From assembly GCA_029260075.1 (NCBI GenBank), contig JAJDDY010000075.1:1-64000 (forward strand): DNA of 64,000 nt. Direction: 5' to 3'. How positions within the stretch are numbered: the first letter of the stretch is position 1; each line of letters begins with the position of its first letter. This document shows positions 54,291-63,406 of the stretch, one piece after another. The notes beneath the pieces were generated by a model that did no database searches, had not been told where the DNA came from, and worked only from the letters and a program-made list of their open reading frames with translations. Source of the DNA: Phycisphaerae bacterium (GTDB lineage Bacteria; Planctomycetota; Phycisphaerae; UBA1845). The position numbers were made by a program, and so were the translations under genes.

Positions 54291-54755
54291 ATGGGAATAC
54301 CCGCGCAAAATAGCAACTCGACAAGTTCGGCCACCTTTGACGACGCACTCAAAGAATCGATCGCGTCGCTCAACGAATTAGTCAACGCGAGCGCCGACCG
54401 TCTTGTGGACGATGAGTTCTTCACCGACGTCGCCGATGACCTTGGCGTACTCCACGCACGCTTCCGAGCGCACGCCGCCACAGATTTATTCGGCGCCGCC
54501 CGCGAGGCAACCGACAGTTTCCCCCTTGAACTCTCCGGAGATCTCGAACGCCTGCGCGGCGAGCATCAACATATCTTAGGTCAACTCGACGTGCTCGTCC
54601 GAAGCGTCGAGTGGATTTCCCAAAGAACCTTAGAAGATAAAGATGTCTTCGTCTTGCGCGCACGAGAATTGATCGCCGTACTCAATCGCCACGTCGCCGA
54701 AGAAGATCGCTTGTTCTATCTCGCCCTATGGCGAGACACTGGCGGTGAAGGGTAA
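54291..54755 (+). CDS. Hemerythrin-like HHE-domain protein, putative
   Basis: ATG 54291 with GGAG upstream gives 154 residues; the frame's first start at 54228 is unlikely. The protein is all-helical. LRGEHQHILGQLDVLVRS and VLNRHVAEEDRLFYLAL have the spaced His/Glu pattern of hemerythrin-type HHE domains (H..H and HxxxED), with LHARFRAHAATDLF as the possible first helix. Such domains bind a di-iron site and sense or handle oxygen and nitric oxide. The iron ligands are not all certain, so this call is tentative. Confidence 0.55.
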   Translation: MGIPAQNSNSTSSATFDDALKESIASLNELVNASADRLVDDEFFTDVADDLGVLHARFRAHAATDLFGAAREATDSFPLELSGDLERLRGEHQHILGQLDVLVRSVEWISQRTLEDKDVFVLRARELIAVLNRHVAEEDRLFYLALWRDTGGEG

Positions 54756-54851
54756 GAAGTTCCTACGCGCCCCAAACGGCGCGACTAGAGTGGAGTTCAA
54801 TCAAGCTCGCTCGCGCTTCGCGCCGTGCGGGCTTGGTTGTTAAGAAAGGAC

Positions 54852-55511
54852 TTACTCGACGAGTTCGCAAATCATTTCAATCGTAAGATCGCGAAGTTCT
54901 TCAACGATCATGTCTGCGGCGCCCAGTGCCTCCCGTGTTTGATAAAGACATACGCCAATCGACTTCGCACCCGCCCCCCGCGCAGCCTCAATTCCAACCG
55001 GCGCATCTTCAATCACAATACAACGAGAAGGAGCAAGCCCCAGTCGCTCGCAAGCAATCGAAAAAACCTGAGGATCCGGTTTCCCGCGAGTGACATCATC
55101 CCCGCTAACGATCGTCGTGAACGTTTTCTCTGCACCAAGCGCAGAAAGAATCAACCGAATATTCTCAAGCGGCCCCGAAGAACCAATCGCAAGCGTGCAT
55201 CCGCGTACTTTCAAACTCTCGACAAGCTCCGCAGCCCCTTCGACCAGAGGTGGATCATCGCGCACGAGGTCGCGGTAAAGTTGTTCCTTGCGAGCAGCGA
55301 GCTCTCGAAGTCTCTCTTTGGTCACGTCGCCAAAAAGTCGAGGAATAATATCGTCGTTGTGTCGTCCAAACGTGTCGGCGATCTGCTGGGCAGCAATCGC
55401 GACACCAGTCTCTTGGCTCAAGAGTTCCCAACTACGAAGATGCGGTTGCGCCGAATCGACAAGCACGCCGTCCATATCAAAGATCACACCGATGTCCGTA
55501 CGCTGCATCAC
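54852..55511 (-). CDS. HAD-superfamily phosphatase, beta-phosphoglucomutase-like
   Basis: This 219-residue protein has all HAD motifs: FDMDGVLVDS (nucleophile and acid Asp), IGSSGP (motif II Ser), RGKPDPQVF (motif III Lys) and VIEDAPVGIEAARGAG (motif IV). Its cap region (residues about 18-80) is the helical subclass IA type, which acts on phosphosugars as a phosphatase or mutase. GTG 55511 has GGAGGG nine bases upstream; the adjacent ATG at 55508 is equally possible. The substrate is unknown. It is the last minus-strand gene before the strand-composition change. Confidence 0.92.
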   Translation of the reverse strand: MMQRTDIGVIFDMDGVLVDSAQPHLRSWELLSQETGVAIAAQQIADTFGRHNDDIIPRLFGDVTKERLRELAARKEQLYRDLVRDDPPLVEGAAELVESLKVRGCTLAIGSSGPLENIRLILSALGAEKTFTTIVSGDDVTRGKPDPQVFSIACERLGLAPSRCIVIEDAPVGIEAARGAGAKSIGVCLYQTREALGAADMIVEELRDLTIEMICELVE

Positions 55512-55685
55512 CTACGACAGCCCTCCAGTCCATTCCCCACTTGAGGCGGGGATGATACCCGGCGAAACCGATTCGTACAGGGGCGACGTCCGATACTGAC
55601 GAATCGAGCGAATTCGGATATCATTGTGGCATCGTAATGGAAGTGAATCTGAACCAGACAGCCAAAGGGACCGACTAGTATCCTA

Positions 55686-57218
55686 ATGAGCGGTGCAACC
55701 ACAACACGACAAACCGATAACCGACATGGCCCGGTGAGCTTGCCATGGCGAGCTTGGCTTTTCGTGTTTACGTTTTTTCTGATCGTGTATTCGATGACGG
55801 CCAGCCGCGGCGTGCAGTGGCAGGACTCCGGCTTTCAAATGCTTCGGGTCGTAACGGGCGAACTTATCAACGTCCGAGGTCTTGCGCTAGCCCACCCGCT
55901 ACATCATTGGTTTTGTAGGGCGGCAGTTTGGATCGGTCTGTTCTCCCCGGCGTACGCCATCACGTTGGTCAGCTCGATCGCGGGCGCCCTTGCGGTCGCT
56001 AACACGTTTGGGTGCGTTTGGTCGCTCACAGGTCGTGGGCGTGCGGCGATTTATGCTGCCTGTTCGCTAGGCATTGCGAATACATTTTGGCAAATGGCGA
56101 CTATCACTGAGACGTATACATTGGTGGCTGCGCTTCTGTCGGCTGAGATATGGGCGCTCGTCTTGTTCTTGAAGCAACCGTCTCGGTCGCGATTGTGGCT
56201 CATCCTTGCAATCGGTGGACTCGGTGTTGCAAATCATAATCTTGGCGGACTGACGCTTCCTATCGTTGCGGTCGTTGGAATACTTGCAGTTCGGCACAAA
56301 CAGGTGACGGCGCGCGATTTCGGTATTGGTGTTGTCTTTTGGCTTTTGGGCAGCCTTTCTTACTCAGCCCTCGTAGTTAGTGAGGTGGGTCGAAGTGGGG
56401 ATTTCATTGGGACGTTATCCTCGGCTCTATTCGGGAATATATATCGCGACGACGTTTTGAATCTCTCTTTGTCTTCGTCGCGCATTTTGATCAACTCGGC
56501 ATTTGTGTTGCTTAACTTCCCGGGTTTACTCTTGCCGCTGGCGATCGTTGGAATCGTTCGCATTCGTCATGGCGATTATCGTGATAAGGTTCGCTGGGTC
56601 ATGCTGGCGGGGCTTGCCATTCACTTGTTCTTTGCGATTCGCTTCTCGGTTGTGGATCAGCATACGTTCTTTATTCCAACGTATGTCTTCTTAGCAGTTT
56701 TCGGAGGTATTGGATTCGACCGCCTCTTGAGTCTTGGCTCCGCGCGCGGAAGATGGGTGGGTTGGAGTGCTCTTGTTTTTCTATTACTCACGCCGTTGTT
56801 TTACGCAGCTGTCCCAGGAGTTGCGAGACGTATGAACGTGTTGAAAGACCACGCCAGAAATAAGCCTTACCGTGACGACTACACTTATATCTTTACCCCT
56901 TGGTCGGTTTCCGAACGGTCTGCGGAGCAGATAAGTGGTCGTGCGATCGCGCTTGCGGGTGAGCTTGGATTGATTGTCGTCGCTGACTCCATGGCAAAGC
57001 CGGCAGTCTTGTTCAAGCTGCATGAGTCGCCGGATCGCGATGTGGTCGTCGTTCGAGACTTGGACCCTGATTTACTAACCAAGTCGCTTGACGAGTCAAG
57101 AACGGTCGTCTTTGTGCCGTCAAGCATGGAAAACCCGCTGCCGCCCCTGGAGAAGGGTCATTGGCGCCGGGACGGCGATCTTTACATTTACACAGACGAT
57201 TCCCAAGGCAATGAGTAA
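55686..57218 (+). CDS. Polytopic membrane protein, DUF2723/glycosyltransferase-like
   Basis: The 510-residue protein has about ten hydrophobic helices. The first extracytoplasmic loop carries WQDSGFQMLRVVTGE and LALAHPLHHWF, matching the DSGE and HPP-type motifs of DUF2723 and related GT-C enzymes that use polyprenyl-linked sugars (here Glu follows later and HPL replaces HPP). The C-terminal ~150 residues are soluble. It overlaps the methyltransferase gene by 8 bases and starts the plus-strand run after the composition switch. A role in protein or glycan glycosylation is plausible from the family. Confidence 0.8.
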   Translation: MSGATTTRQTDNRHGPVSLPWRAWLFVFTFFLIVYSMTASRGVQWQDSGFQMLRVVTGELINVRGLALAHPLHHWFCRAAVWIGLFSPAYAITLVSSIAGALAVANTFGCVWSLTGRGRAAIYAACSLGIANTFWQMATITETYTLVAALLSAEIWALVLFLKQPSRSRLWLILAIGGLGVANHNLGGLTLPIVAVVGILAVRHKQVTARDFGIGVVFWLLGSLSYSALVVSEVGRSGDFIGTLSSALFGNIYRDDVLNLSLSSSRILINSAFVLLNFPGLLLPLAIVGIVRIRHGDYRDKVRWVMLAGLAIHLFFAIRFSVVDQHTFFIPTYVFLAVFGGIGFDRLLSLGSARGRWVGWSALVFLLLTPLFYAAVPGVARRMNVLKDHARNKPYRDDYTYIFTPWSVSERSAEQISGRAIALAGELGLIVVADSMAKPAVLFKLHESPDRDVVVVRDLDPDLLTKSLDESRTVVFVPSSMENPLPPLEKGHWRRDGDLYIYTDDSQGNE

Positions 57219-58026
57219 CAACGATTCATCAAAAAACTCACATGGCTCGCGCGTGCGTCGCTGGCACGGTCTTGCCAACGAGTGGTTGACCGGAGCGCTT
57301 GGCAGATTCCTTGAATATGGGTGTGGGCCTTGCGATCTTACGGCACGGGTTGCCGATAGATGCGATCGGTGTCACGGGGTTGACGTTGATGGAGAGAGAA
57401 TTGCTGACGCGCAAACGCGCCATCCCAATTTCAAACTAGCCGTCATCGGTTTCGACGGGAAGACAGCATACGAAGATAGTTACTTTGACACGGCTGCGAT
57501 TATTGAAGTTATTGAGCACGTTTCGGATGAACGCGCGACGCTCGCCGAATTAGCGCGCGTCTTGAAACCTGGCGGACGGTTGATTTTGACAACGCCGCAT
57601 CGGGGATTGTTCACGTTTTTTGATACAGGAAATTTCAAGTTCGTTTTCCCTCGCCTTCACAAGTTCGTGCATGTTTGGCTCCGCAGGAATCGCGAGTACT
57701 ATGATAAGAGATTTGCACAGCCGGATGAACGCGGATTGGTGGGCGACATCTCCGTCTCTGACGATCGCGAGCCTTGGCATCGCCACTACAAACCGCAGGA
57801 GATCATCGATCTGTGTCCGCCGGAATTGGTCTGCGAACGATTCGGTGTTTTTTTTCCTGGGATGCGAGGGATGATGCTCTTGCGAGTCTTAATCAACGTG
57901 TGCACGTTTGGCCGGGTAGGGCACTTGTTCTGGCCTTTCTCGTTTGTGGAGCGGCGACTCAGCCGCTTGGAGAGTCATTTTGGTGACCAGCTTATTATGT
58001 TGCTCCGCAAGGTGGGTCCGAGTTAG
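57211..58026 (+). CDS. SAM-dependent methyltransferase, class I
   Basis: ATG 57211 lies 8 bases inside the end of the upstream gene, giving 271 residues. The SAM-binding motif I is FLEYGCGPCDLTARVA and the post-motif block is AAIIEVIEHVSDERATL with LKPGGRLILTTPH following, typical of methyltransferase type 11/12. The C-terminus (about 220-271) is partly hydrophobic. Its position between a DUF2723-like protein and glycan genes suggests a glycan or lipid substrate, by inference. Confidence 0.9.
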   Translation: MSNNDSSKNSHGSRVRRWHGLANEWLTGALGRFLEYGCGPCDLTARVADRCDRCHGVDVDGERIADAQTRHPNFKLAVIGFDGKTAYEDSYFDTAAIIEVIEHVSDERATLAELARVLKPGGRLILTTPHRGLFTFFDTGNFKFVFPRLHKFVHVWLRRNREYYDKRFAQPDERGLVGDISVSDDREPWHRHYKPQEIIDLCPPELVCERFGVFFPGMRGMMLLRVLINVCTFGRVGHLFWPFSFVERRLSRLESHFGDQLIMLLRKVGPS

Positions 58027-58068
58027 GTATGGACTATTTTCGATAGCAAGGCGTGGCCGGAGTAAATC

Positions 58069-59181
58069 ATGTTGGCGACTCAGTTTCTCAATCAGATTTG
58101 TTTCTTTATCGCGCTCGGGATTATGGGCTGTGGTCAGACGACATCACCCTTACCGCCGGGTACCTCGGCAGGCGAACCCGATGTCTCTTTGTTTCGCATG
58201 CGATCGCTGAAGTCTCTCCCGAAGGTCCACTATTCTTGGCCTATCTCGAATAAAGCGCTTGAACTAAGCGATACGTCAGAACTCTATGAATACGCGAGAG
58301 TTACCCACGCGGTTACGCTCAGAGGCGAATCGTGTAATGAGTCGCATGTTCAAACGGCTGTCGCGATTTGTCATCGTCTCAACAGCCACGATCCAGCGAT
58401 CAAAGCTAGCGTTGGGCTCATGTACTCTCCTTGGCACCGAAAGTTTGGCAAGAGCCTTCCGCCAACGGACGAAGGTGAGAGCACGGACGCTGAGATACAG
58501 CAATTTGCAACGCGCATGGCAACAATCGGTCGATGGGTCGCCTCTGCAAATGAGAAATATAGTTCGAAGGTCGAGCTTACGGCAGTACTTCTTGACACTG
58601 AACGGTTTAGTGCGCGCGCCGGCGACCTCGAGTGGAATAAGGCGATCACGAAGAAATATGATCAGTTCTATGACGCGGCGCGGAAGGCATTTGGGTCTGC
58701 TAGAATCGAATGGTATGGTCGCGGTGTTCAGGAATCTGCCACCGAAAAGGGGTGGTCGCCGCATCCGTGGAACACATTCGAGAACAAGGGGTCTTCCTTT
58801 TCGTGCTCATTGTATCGGGTTCCCGAAATCGGCGTGATGCGTGAGACACTTCGGCGGACGCTTGCCCTCGCGCGACAACATCGCATTCAGACTGTTACGC
58901 CGTGGGTTGCACTGGGTGCCGGGTATCGACGGGCGCTGGACAGATTTCAAAAATGGGATACCGACTGGGACTATGACCTTATTTATTCTTGGATGATCGG
59001 AGCGGAACTGAACCGGAAGTGGTTTGGTGATCGTCCTGCGCGTTTCATGCCTGGAAATGTGGTTGAGGTTGTGGTGTTCTATCCTGGCCCGTTTGATCCC
59101 CGGACGCCTTCTTGGGACAAACATTTCATTGCTTATGTAAACGGCGCGACGGACGTCAAGTCGTTGGAAGGCGGTCCCTGA
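58069..59181 (+). CDS. Lipoprotein of unknown function, glycoside-hydrolase-like fold possible
   Basis: ATG 58069 has GGAG six bases upstream. The leader LNQICFFIALGIMGCGQ carries a lipobox with Cys 21. The mature 350 residues have alternating strand/helix stretches (VGLMYSPWHRKF, VELTAVLLDTERF, ARIEWYGRGVQ, IQTVTPWVALGAGYRR, YDLIYSWMIGAEL) as in a TIM barrel, with ERF and EWYG possible acidic active-site candidates. No specific family was recognised. It follows the methyltransferase by 42 bases, perhaps in the same operon. Confidence 0.7.
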   Translation: MLATQFLNQICFFIALGIMGCGQTTSPLPPGTSAGEPDVSLFRMRSLKSLPKVHYSWPISNKALELSDTSELYEYARVTHAVTLRGESCNESHVQTAVAICHRLNSHDPAIKASVGLMYSPWHRKFGKSLPPTDEGESTDAEIQQFATRMATIGRWVASANEKYSSKVELTAVLLDTERFSARAGDLEWNKAITKKYDQFYDAARKAFGSARIEWYGRGVQESATEKGWSPHPWNTFENKGSSFSCSLYRVPEIGVMRETLRRTLALARQHRIQTVTPWVALGAGYRRALDRFQKWDTDWDYDLIYSWMIGAELNRKWFGDRPARFMPGNVVEVVVFYPGPFDPRTPSWDKHFIAYVNGATDVKSLEGGP

Positions 59182-59189
59182 CGACTTCC

Positions 59190-60413
59190 TTACATCGCCG
59201 ATTCGATTTGACGATGAGTTGGCAGAACGGAATTGATCGCTTTGATAAACATCTTTTCTTGATACTCGGGCGTATAGAAATCATCGATGATTTTTCTGCA
59301 TGCGTCGGCCATTTCGATCTTGCAAGGTTTTGGGAAGAGCATCTTCTTCATCTTCGAGGCAAGCCCGGTCGCACTATGCGGAGCAAAATATCCTCCGGTA
59401 TGCGCCTCAATGACGGTTTCGACTTCGGGGCCATGCGACCACGTCGTGTTGTATGAGGTGAGGATGGGCGTGCCGTATACGAGACTGTGCATTGCGAGTA
59501 GGCCTACTGCGCCGGGGGCGACGCAGAGGTCGGAGGCGCAAAAAAGCTCGGCGATCACGCGCTCGTCGTAACAAGCGCCGAGCCAGACAATCTGATCCGC
59601 GACGCCGCGCTCCCGGGCGAGCTTGTCGAGATTTACATGCTCAGGGCCGTCTCCGATAAGGACGGCTACCACATCTATGTCTTGCTTGCGGAGTATTGAC
59701 ATTGCCTCGATCAAGAGGTGTATGTGTTTTCGTTTTTCGAGTCTTCCGGAATGTACAACGAGTCTTGTACGGTTATTCTCGATGCCATAATTGGAGCGGA
59801 CATCTTGAATTTTTTCATCGATTATTTCTTTTCTGAGTGCGACTTGTGCTTGATGGTCGAGACTATTTCTTACGACGAATAATTCATCGCGTCGAAATCC
59901 GTGGTTGGCAAAAAAGTCTCTTGCCCAGGTCCCGTATAGGAGTTGGGCTTTCGCCCGCTTGAGGTATCGCTTCCTGATCATCCATTTGAGTCCTGCCTCG
60001 GGAGCCTTGAGTCCTTGACCCCATTCGAGAATTGGGATTCCGCGATTGCTCAAGACTCGCCTTAAGAGCCAATTACTGACGGAACGAATTCCGAAGGTAA
60101 TAACGGCATCGAAGTTTTCCGTCTTGGCGATCGTGACCGCATCCGGTTGCCATTCGAGACCTCGCAAGATAGGGATCGTCACATGGCGAGAGGACAGCTT
60201 ATGCCACCTTAGGTCTTCGGTCGCATTGACGTCATCGATCGTTGCAACGGTCCCGCCGGTAGGTGTCAGTCGTGTCTCGCCTGCGTAGACCGTGAAATTC
60301 AGGTTGGGATTTGCGGTTAGCCGGCGAAATAGGGGCGCACGGTAATGCGGAATCGACCAGGAAAAGAGTGCGACCTTCGGTGGGGTTCTACGTTTGGCCT
60401 TGCTTGAGTTCAT
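59190..60413 (-). CDS. Glycosyltransferase, GT4-like
   Basis: The 407-residue enzyme has the GT-B fold. The C-terminal domain shows LVVHSGRLEKRKHIHLLIEA (the donor-binding start), AVLIGDGPEHV, IVWLGACYDERVIAELFCASDL and the acidic EVETVIEAHTGGYF block typical of GT4. It should add a sugar to a growing glycan. It is the last gene of a minus-strand run with the Wzy-like and Wzx-like genes (spacing 46 and 124 bases). Its stop lies 8 bases from the convergent lipoprotein stop. Confidence 0.9.
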   Translation of the reverse strand: MNSSKAKRRTPPKVALFSWSIPHYRAPLFRRLTANPNLNFTVYAGETRLTPTGGTVATIDDVNATEDLRWHKLSSRHVTIPILRGLEWQPDAVTIAKTENFDAVITFGIRSVSNWLLRRVLSNRGIPILEWGQGLKAPEAGLKWMIRKRYLKRAKAQLLYGTWARDFFANHGFRRDELFVVRNSLDHQAQVALRKEIIDEKIQDVRSNYGIENNRTRLVVHSGRLEKRKHIHLLIEAMSILRKQDIDVVAVLIGDGPEHVNLDKLARERGVADQIVWLGACYDERVIAELFCASDLCVAPGAVGLLAMHSLVYGTPILTSYNTTWSHGPEVETVIEAHTGGYFAPHSATGLASKMKKMLFPKPCKIEMADACRKIIDDFYTPEYQEKMFIKAINSVLPTHRQIESAM

Positions 60414-60459
60414 TGGCGTCTTTGGTCGAGCCTATTCAAATCCGTGTTGTCGCTTGGAG

Positions 60460-61803
60460 TCACGATTGCGTTGCGTAGCTAGCAGCCTGGTCTCGATCTT
60501 GTCTCACGCGATGTGTTCGAGCGATCTTTGCTACGGGAATCCTATGCGATACCTGAACAACGCAAGCATAGAGGAGACCGACGAAAAGGTATAAGAAGCG
60601 CGCACCATCCAGGTCCCAGTGTACCATCGTTTGCAGTCCGAACATGCAAACCATCGCGGTCGGCGCTAACACAATGAAGCGATCTTTCGGATCGCGAGCG
60701 GCACGCATGCCCCGCTGCACTTGCCGAACGATGATCCAGAAAAACATCAACAGCGCAGTCATTCCGACAAGCCCTGTTTCATAGAGCGCTTCGAGGATAA
60801 TGTTGTGAGGCCAGGCGGGTTCGTCCATTGCGAAGTAGTCGACGGCAAATGAACCTGAGCCGTGCCCCAGAATGGGACTCTTGGACGCTTGTACTAAGCA
60901 AAAAATGTAGTAGTCGGATCGTCCTTGAAAGGCTGGTCCGCCTTGTGAGAGTCTGTCCCAGCGCGTTGCTCCGGCACCGGGCATCGCCCCAAGGAGCATG
61001 AATCCTAGACCTGCTGCAACGGGTACTGCCAAGAACAACACAAACCCGCCTTTGAGTCTTGTTCCCTTGCCAGCAATGAACGGAAGTATCATCGCGATGA
61101 GGGGAATGGCTATGAGGGCTGATCTTGTTCCGGTTTTGAGGATGGCAAGAATTCCGATCGGGAGGATGAGAAACGCCGCGTAACGAAACCACCTTGACGC
61201 GCTTCCTTTGATGAGGAACCCTGAAAAGAGTGCAACAATCGATACGGCGGCGAGTACGGCTGGGATAATGGGACTTGATCCGAGGATGGTTCCTCGACCA
61301 TATCCGCGCCCGTAGAGGGTCTGTCCGAGGTAACTCTCTGGGAGCAGTAGGACGGCGAGAGAGGCGACCGCTCCGACGGCGATGACGCCAGTGATCGTTC
61401 GTTGGGCTTCTCGCTTGGAGCGAACCAGGAAGATCGGTAACAGCAGTAGCGGAATCCCGATACCTACAAAGCGATAGGCTTTTCGAAGTCCGTAGGTTGG
61501 CGCAGAAGTCCATGTTAGGCCAATGAACAGGATGATGCCAATCACGAGAAGGCAAGCGCACTGTTTCCAGGGAATCTGCACGGAGGCGCCCTGTCGCCGG
61601 TAGCGGACTAAGCTCCAGAGCGCCATCGCGCCTGCCAGTCCGCATGAAAGGACTGTTAGATCAACTCCGGCGAAGAAAGGGACATAGTACTCTGCGGCCC
61701 CTTTAATGAGGGGGACTCCGAGCAGCATCGGAAGGGCGAGCCACGGCGCGTAGATCAAGACAAGCAGCACGACGATGATTAGCAGGATGAAGAAAACTGT
61801 CAT
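60460..61803 (-). CDS. O-antigen ligase/polymerase-like membrane protein
   Basis: The 447-residue protein has about twelve membrane helices and matches the Wzy/WaaL ligase family: the periplasmic loop has ILGHGSGSF and PAWPHNIILEALYETGLVG, with the H-N-x-x-L-E pattern conserved in this family. It joins or transfers polysaccharide units at the periplasmic face. It lies between the Wzx-like and GT4 genes. Whether it is a polymerase or a ligase cannot be told from sequence. Confidence 0.88.
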   Translation of the reverse strand: MTVFFILLIIVVLLVLIYAPWLALPMLLGVPLIKGAAEYYVPFFAGVDLTVLSCGLAGAMALWSLVRYRRQGASVQIPWKQCACLLVIGIILFIGLTWTSAPTYGLRKAYRFVGIGIPLLLLPIFLVRSKREAQRTITGVIAVGAVASLAVLLLPESYLGQTLYGRGYGRGTILGSSPIIPAVLAAVSIVALFSGFLIKGSASRWFRYAAFLILPIGILAILKTGTRSALIAIPLIAMILPFIAGKGTRLKGGFVLFLAVPVAAGLGFMLLGAMPGAGATRWDRLSQGGPAFQGRSDYYIFCLVQASKSPILGHGSGSFAVDYFAMDEPAWPHNIILEALYETGLVGMTALLMFFWIIVRQVQRGMRAARDPKDRFIVLAPTAMVCMFGLQTMVHWDLDGARFLYLFVGLLYACVVQVSHRIPVAKIARTHRVRQDRDQAASYATQS

Positions 61804-61927
61804 GAGTAATTCCGCTCGTCGCCCGATTGATCGCCCCCCTAGTTACGGCGATCGGACTCCGTACTCTTATATCGAACCATCGGGGGGCGAATATCAAGAC
61901 GGTCTCTGCTGGATGGGTTCGCTCTGG

Positions 61928-63235
61928 TCAAGGATCGCCGGCGAGCGTTTCAGTGTCGGGAACGGTGGAAAGGCGCCTGTCTATGATGAAATTCTTCACA
62001 TAGAGGCCCGCCCACATCAGCGACATGACGAATGACCCGATGACCAGGCCCTGGGCGGCGCCCATCGCGCCTCTGGTTGGAACGAGCAAGAAAAGCGGGG
62101 TGAGGCGCGCGACGAAGTTGATGATCGAAACGACCGGAAGAACCGTCGGTGAAAGAAACTTCGAGGCGAAGGGTCTGCATAGGGTTCCAATGTTGAAAAT
62201 CGCGAAACCCAGCATGACGAAAGGCCAGAGTCCAACTGCTTCCCGTGCGACGTCTGGATAGAAGAATCTTACTAAGGTCGGTCCGATTAGAAGCCCGATC
62301 CCGAAAACCGCTAGCGCAGACGCAAAGACACCGAGGATATACCGAATATAGAAACGTCGGGTGAGCTGCTCGACGCTCATGACGCGACCTAACAAGCTCA
62401 AGATGAGATTGGCGAGAAGCGTTCCGGGGATCGAGACGAGCGCAGCCATCGAGGCGGCAGCGAAGTAGGTTGTGACCACAGCCTTTGTCTCTGGATCGCT
62501 TGGTGGCCACCAGTGTCCGAGGAAGATGCGATCGAGGTAGCCGGCAGAGAGGGTGATCGCGGCGGCGACGGAAAGTGCTGGCCAAACTTTCATCGCTTCG
62601 CGTGCAAACTTGGCGCTGAAGAGCGGTTTTCGCAGTAAGACATCTCGCTCAAGCCATAATACGATACACAGCGTAATAGTGGCAGCGAGGAAATGTGCTG
62701 TAGCAATTCCGGGAATGCCCATCGCGTAATAGAGCGGGATCGCCAGAAACAACAACGCCGATTGCACACCGTGGATGAGGGCCATGCGTGCGAAATCTCT
62801 GCGAACGCGGTAGGGTGCCAGTGAGGTTTCCACGACATTGGTAAGCATGAGATAAAGTGCAAGAATCGGAAGAAGGCGAGCGACGACGGGATCGTCTCCG
62901 AAAGCGCTGGCGATCATCTGCGAGCCGAACACATAAATCATCGCGATCGGGATCATGGCGGCGAGACTCAGTGCCATTGTTGTCCGAACGAGCAGGGCCT
63001 GGTCCTGTTCTTTTTGCCTGACGAGATCGCGGATGATGTAGCCGATAAGACCGTTGCTGGGAGCGAGACCGACCATGAGAATCGCACCAAGGGCTAGGAC
63101 GAATGATCCGAAGGTATCGACGCCGATGATCTTGGCGAGAATCGGGAAGAGAATAAGGCGCGGAACACCCATGCTGATGAACTGGTCCAGAACCGTCCAG
63201 CTGAAGTATCTTCCCATTCTGCGGATGCGAGACAT
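61928..63235 (-). CDS. Polysaccharide flippase, Wzx/MATE-like
   Basis: This 435-residue protein has 12-14 predicted membrane helices and the look of the polysaccharide biosynthesis (Wzx/RfbX) branch of the MOP superfamily, with LILFPILAKIIGVDTFGSFV at the N-terminus. It flips lipid-linked oligosaccharides to the outer face. It is the first gene of the minus-strand run; the 171-base gap to the plus-strand gene at 63407 should hold both promoters. Confidence 0.88.
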   Translation of the reverse strand: MSRIRRMGRYFSWTVLDQFISMGVPRLILFPILAKIIGVDTFGSFVLALGAILMVGLAPSNGLIGYIIRDLVRQKEQDQALLVRTTMALSLAAMIPIAMIYVFGSQMIASAFGDDPVVARLLPILALYLMLTNVVETSLAPYRVRRDFARMALIHGVQSALLFLAIPLYYAMGIPGIATAHFLAATITLCIVLWLERDVLLRKPLFSAKFAREAMKVWPALSVAAAITLSAGYLDRIFLGHWWPPSDPETKAVVTTYFAAASMAALVSIPGTLLANLILSLLGRVMSVEQLTRRFYIRYILGVFASALAVFGIGLLIGPTLVRFFYPDVAREAVGLWPFVMLGFAIFNIGTLCRPFASKFLSPTVLPVVSIINFVARLTPLFLLVPTRGAMGAAQGLVIGSFVMSLMWAGLYVKNFIIDRRLSTVPDTETLAGDP

Positions 63236-63406
63236 CGTGACGTTGTTGCCTATGATCTAAGGGGTCGTGAGCGGAACCAGAGCGGACAAACTTCTGGACC
63301 CGTGCCCGAATTTATACGGTAGTATCGGCTCGGCGGTTCGGTCGAGACGACGGGAAGGTCTCGAATTGCGCATTCGCTGGTCTCTGAGCGTGGATAAATT
63401 GATCGA

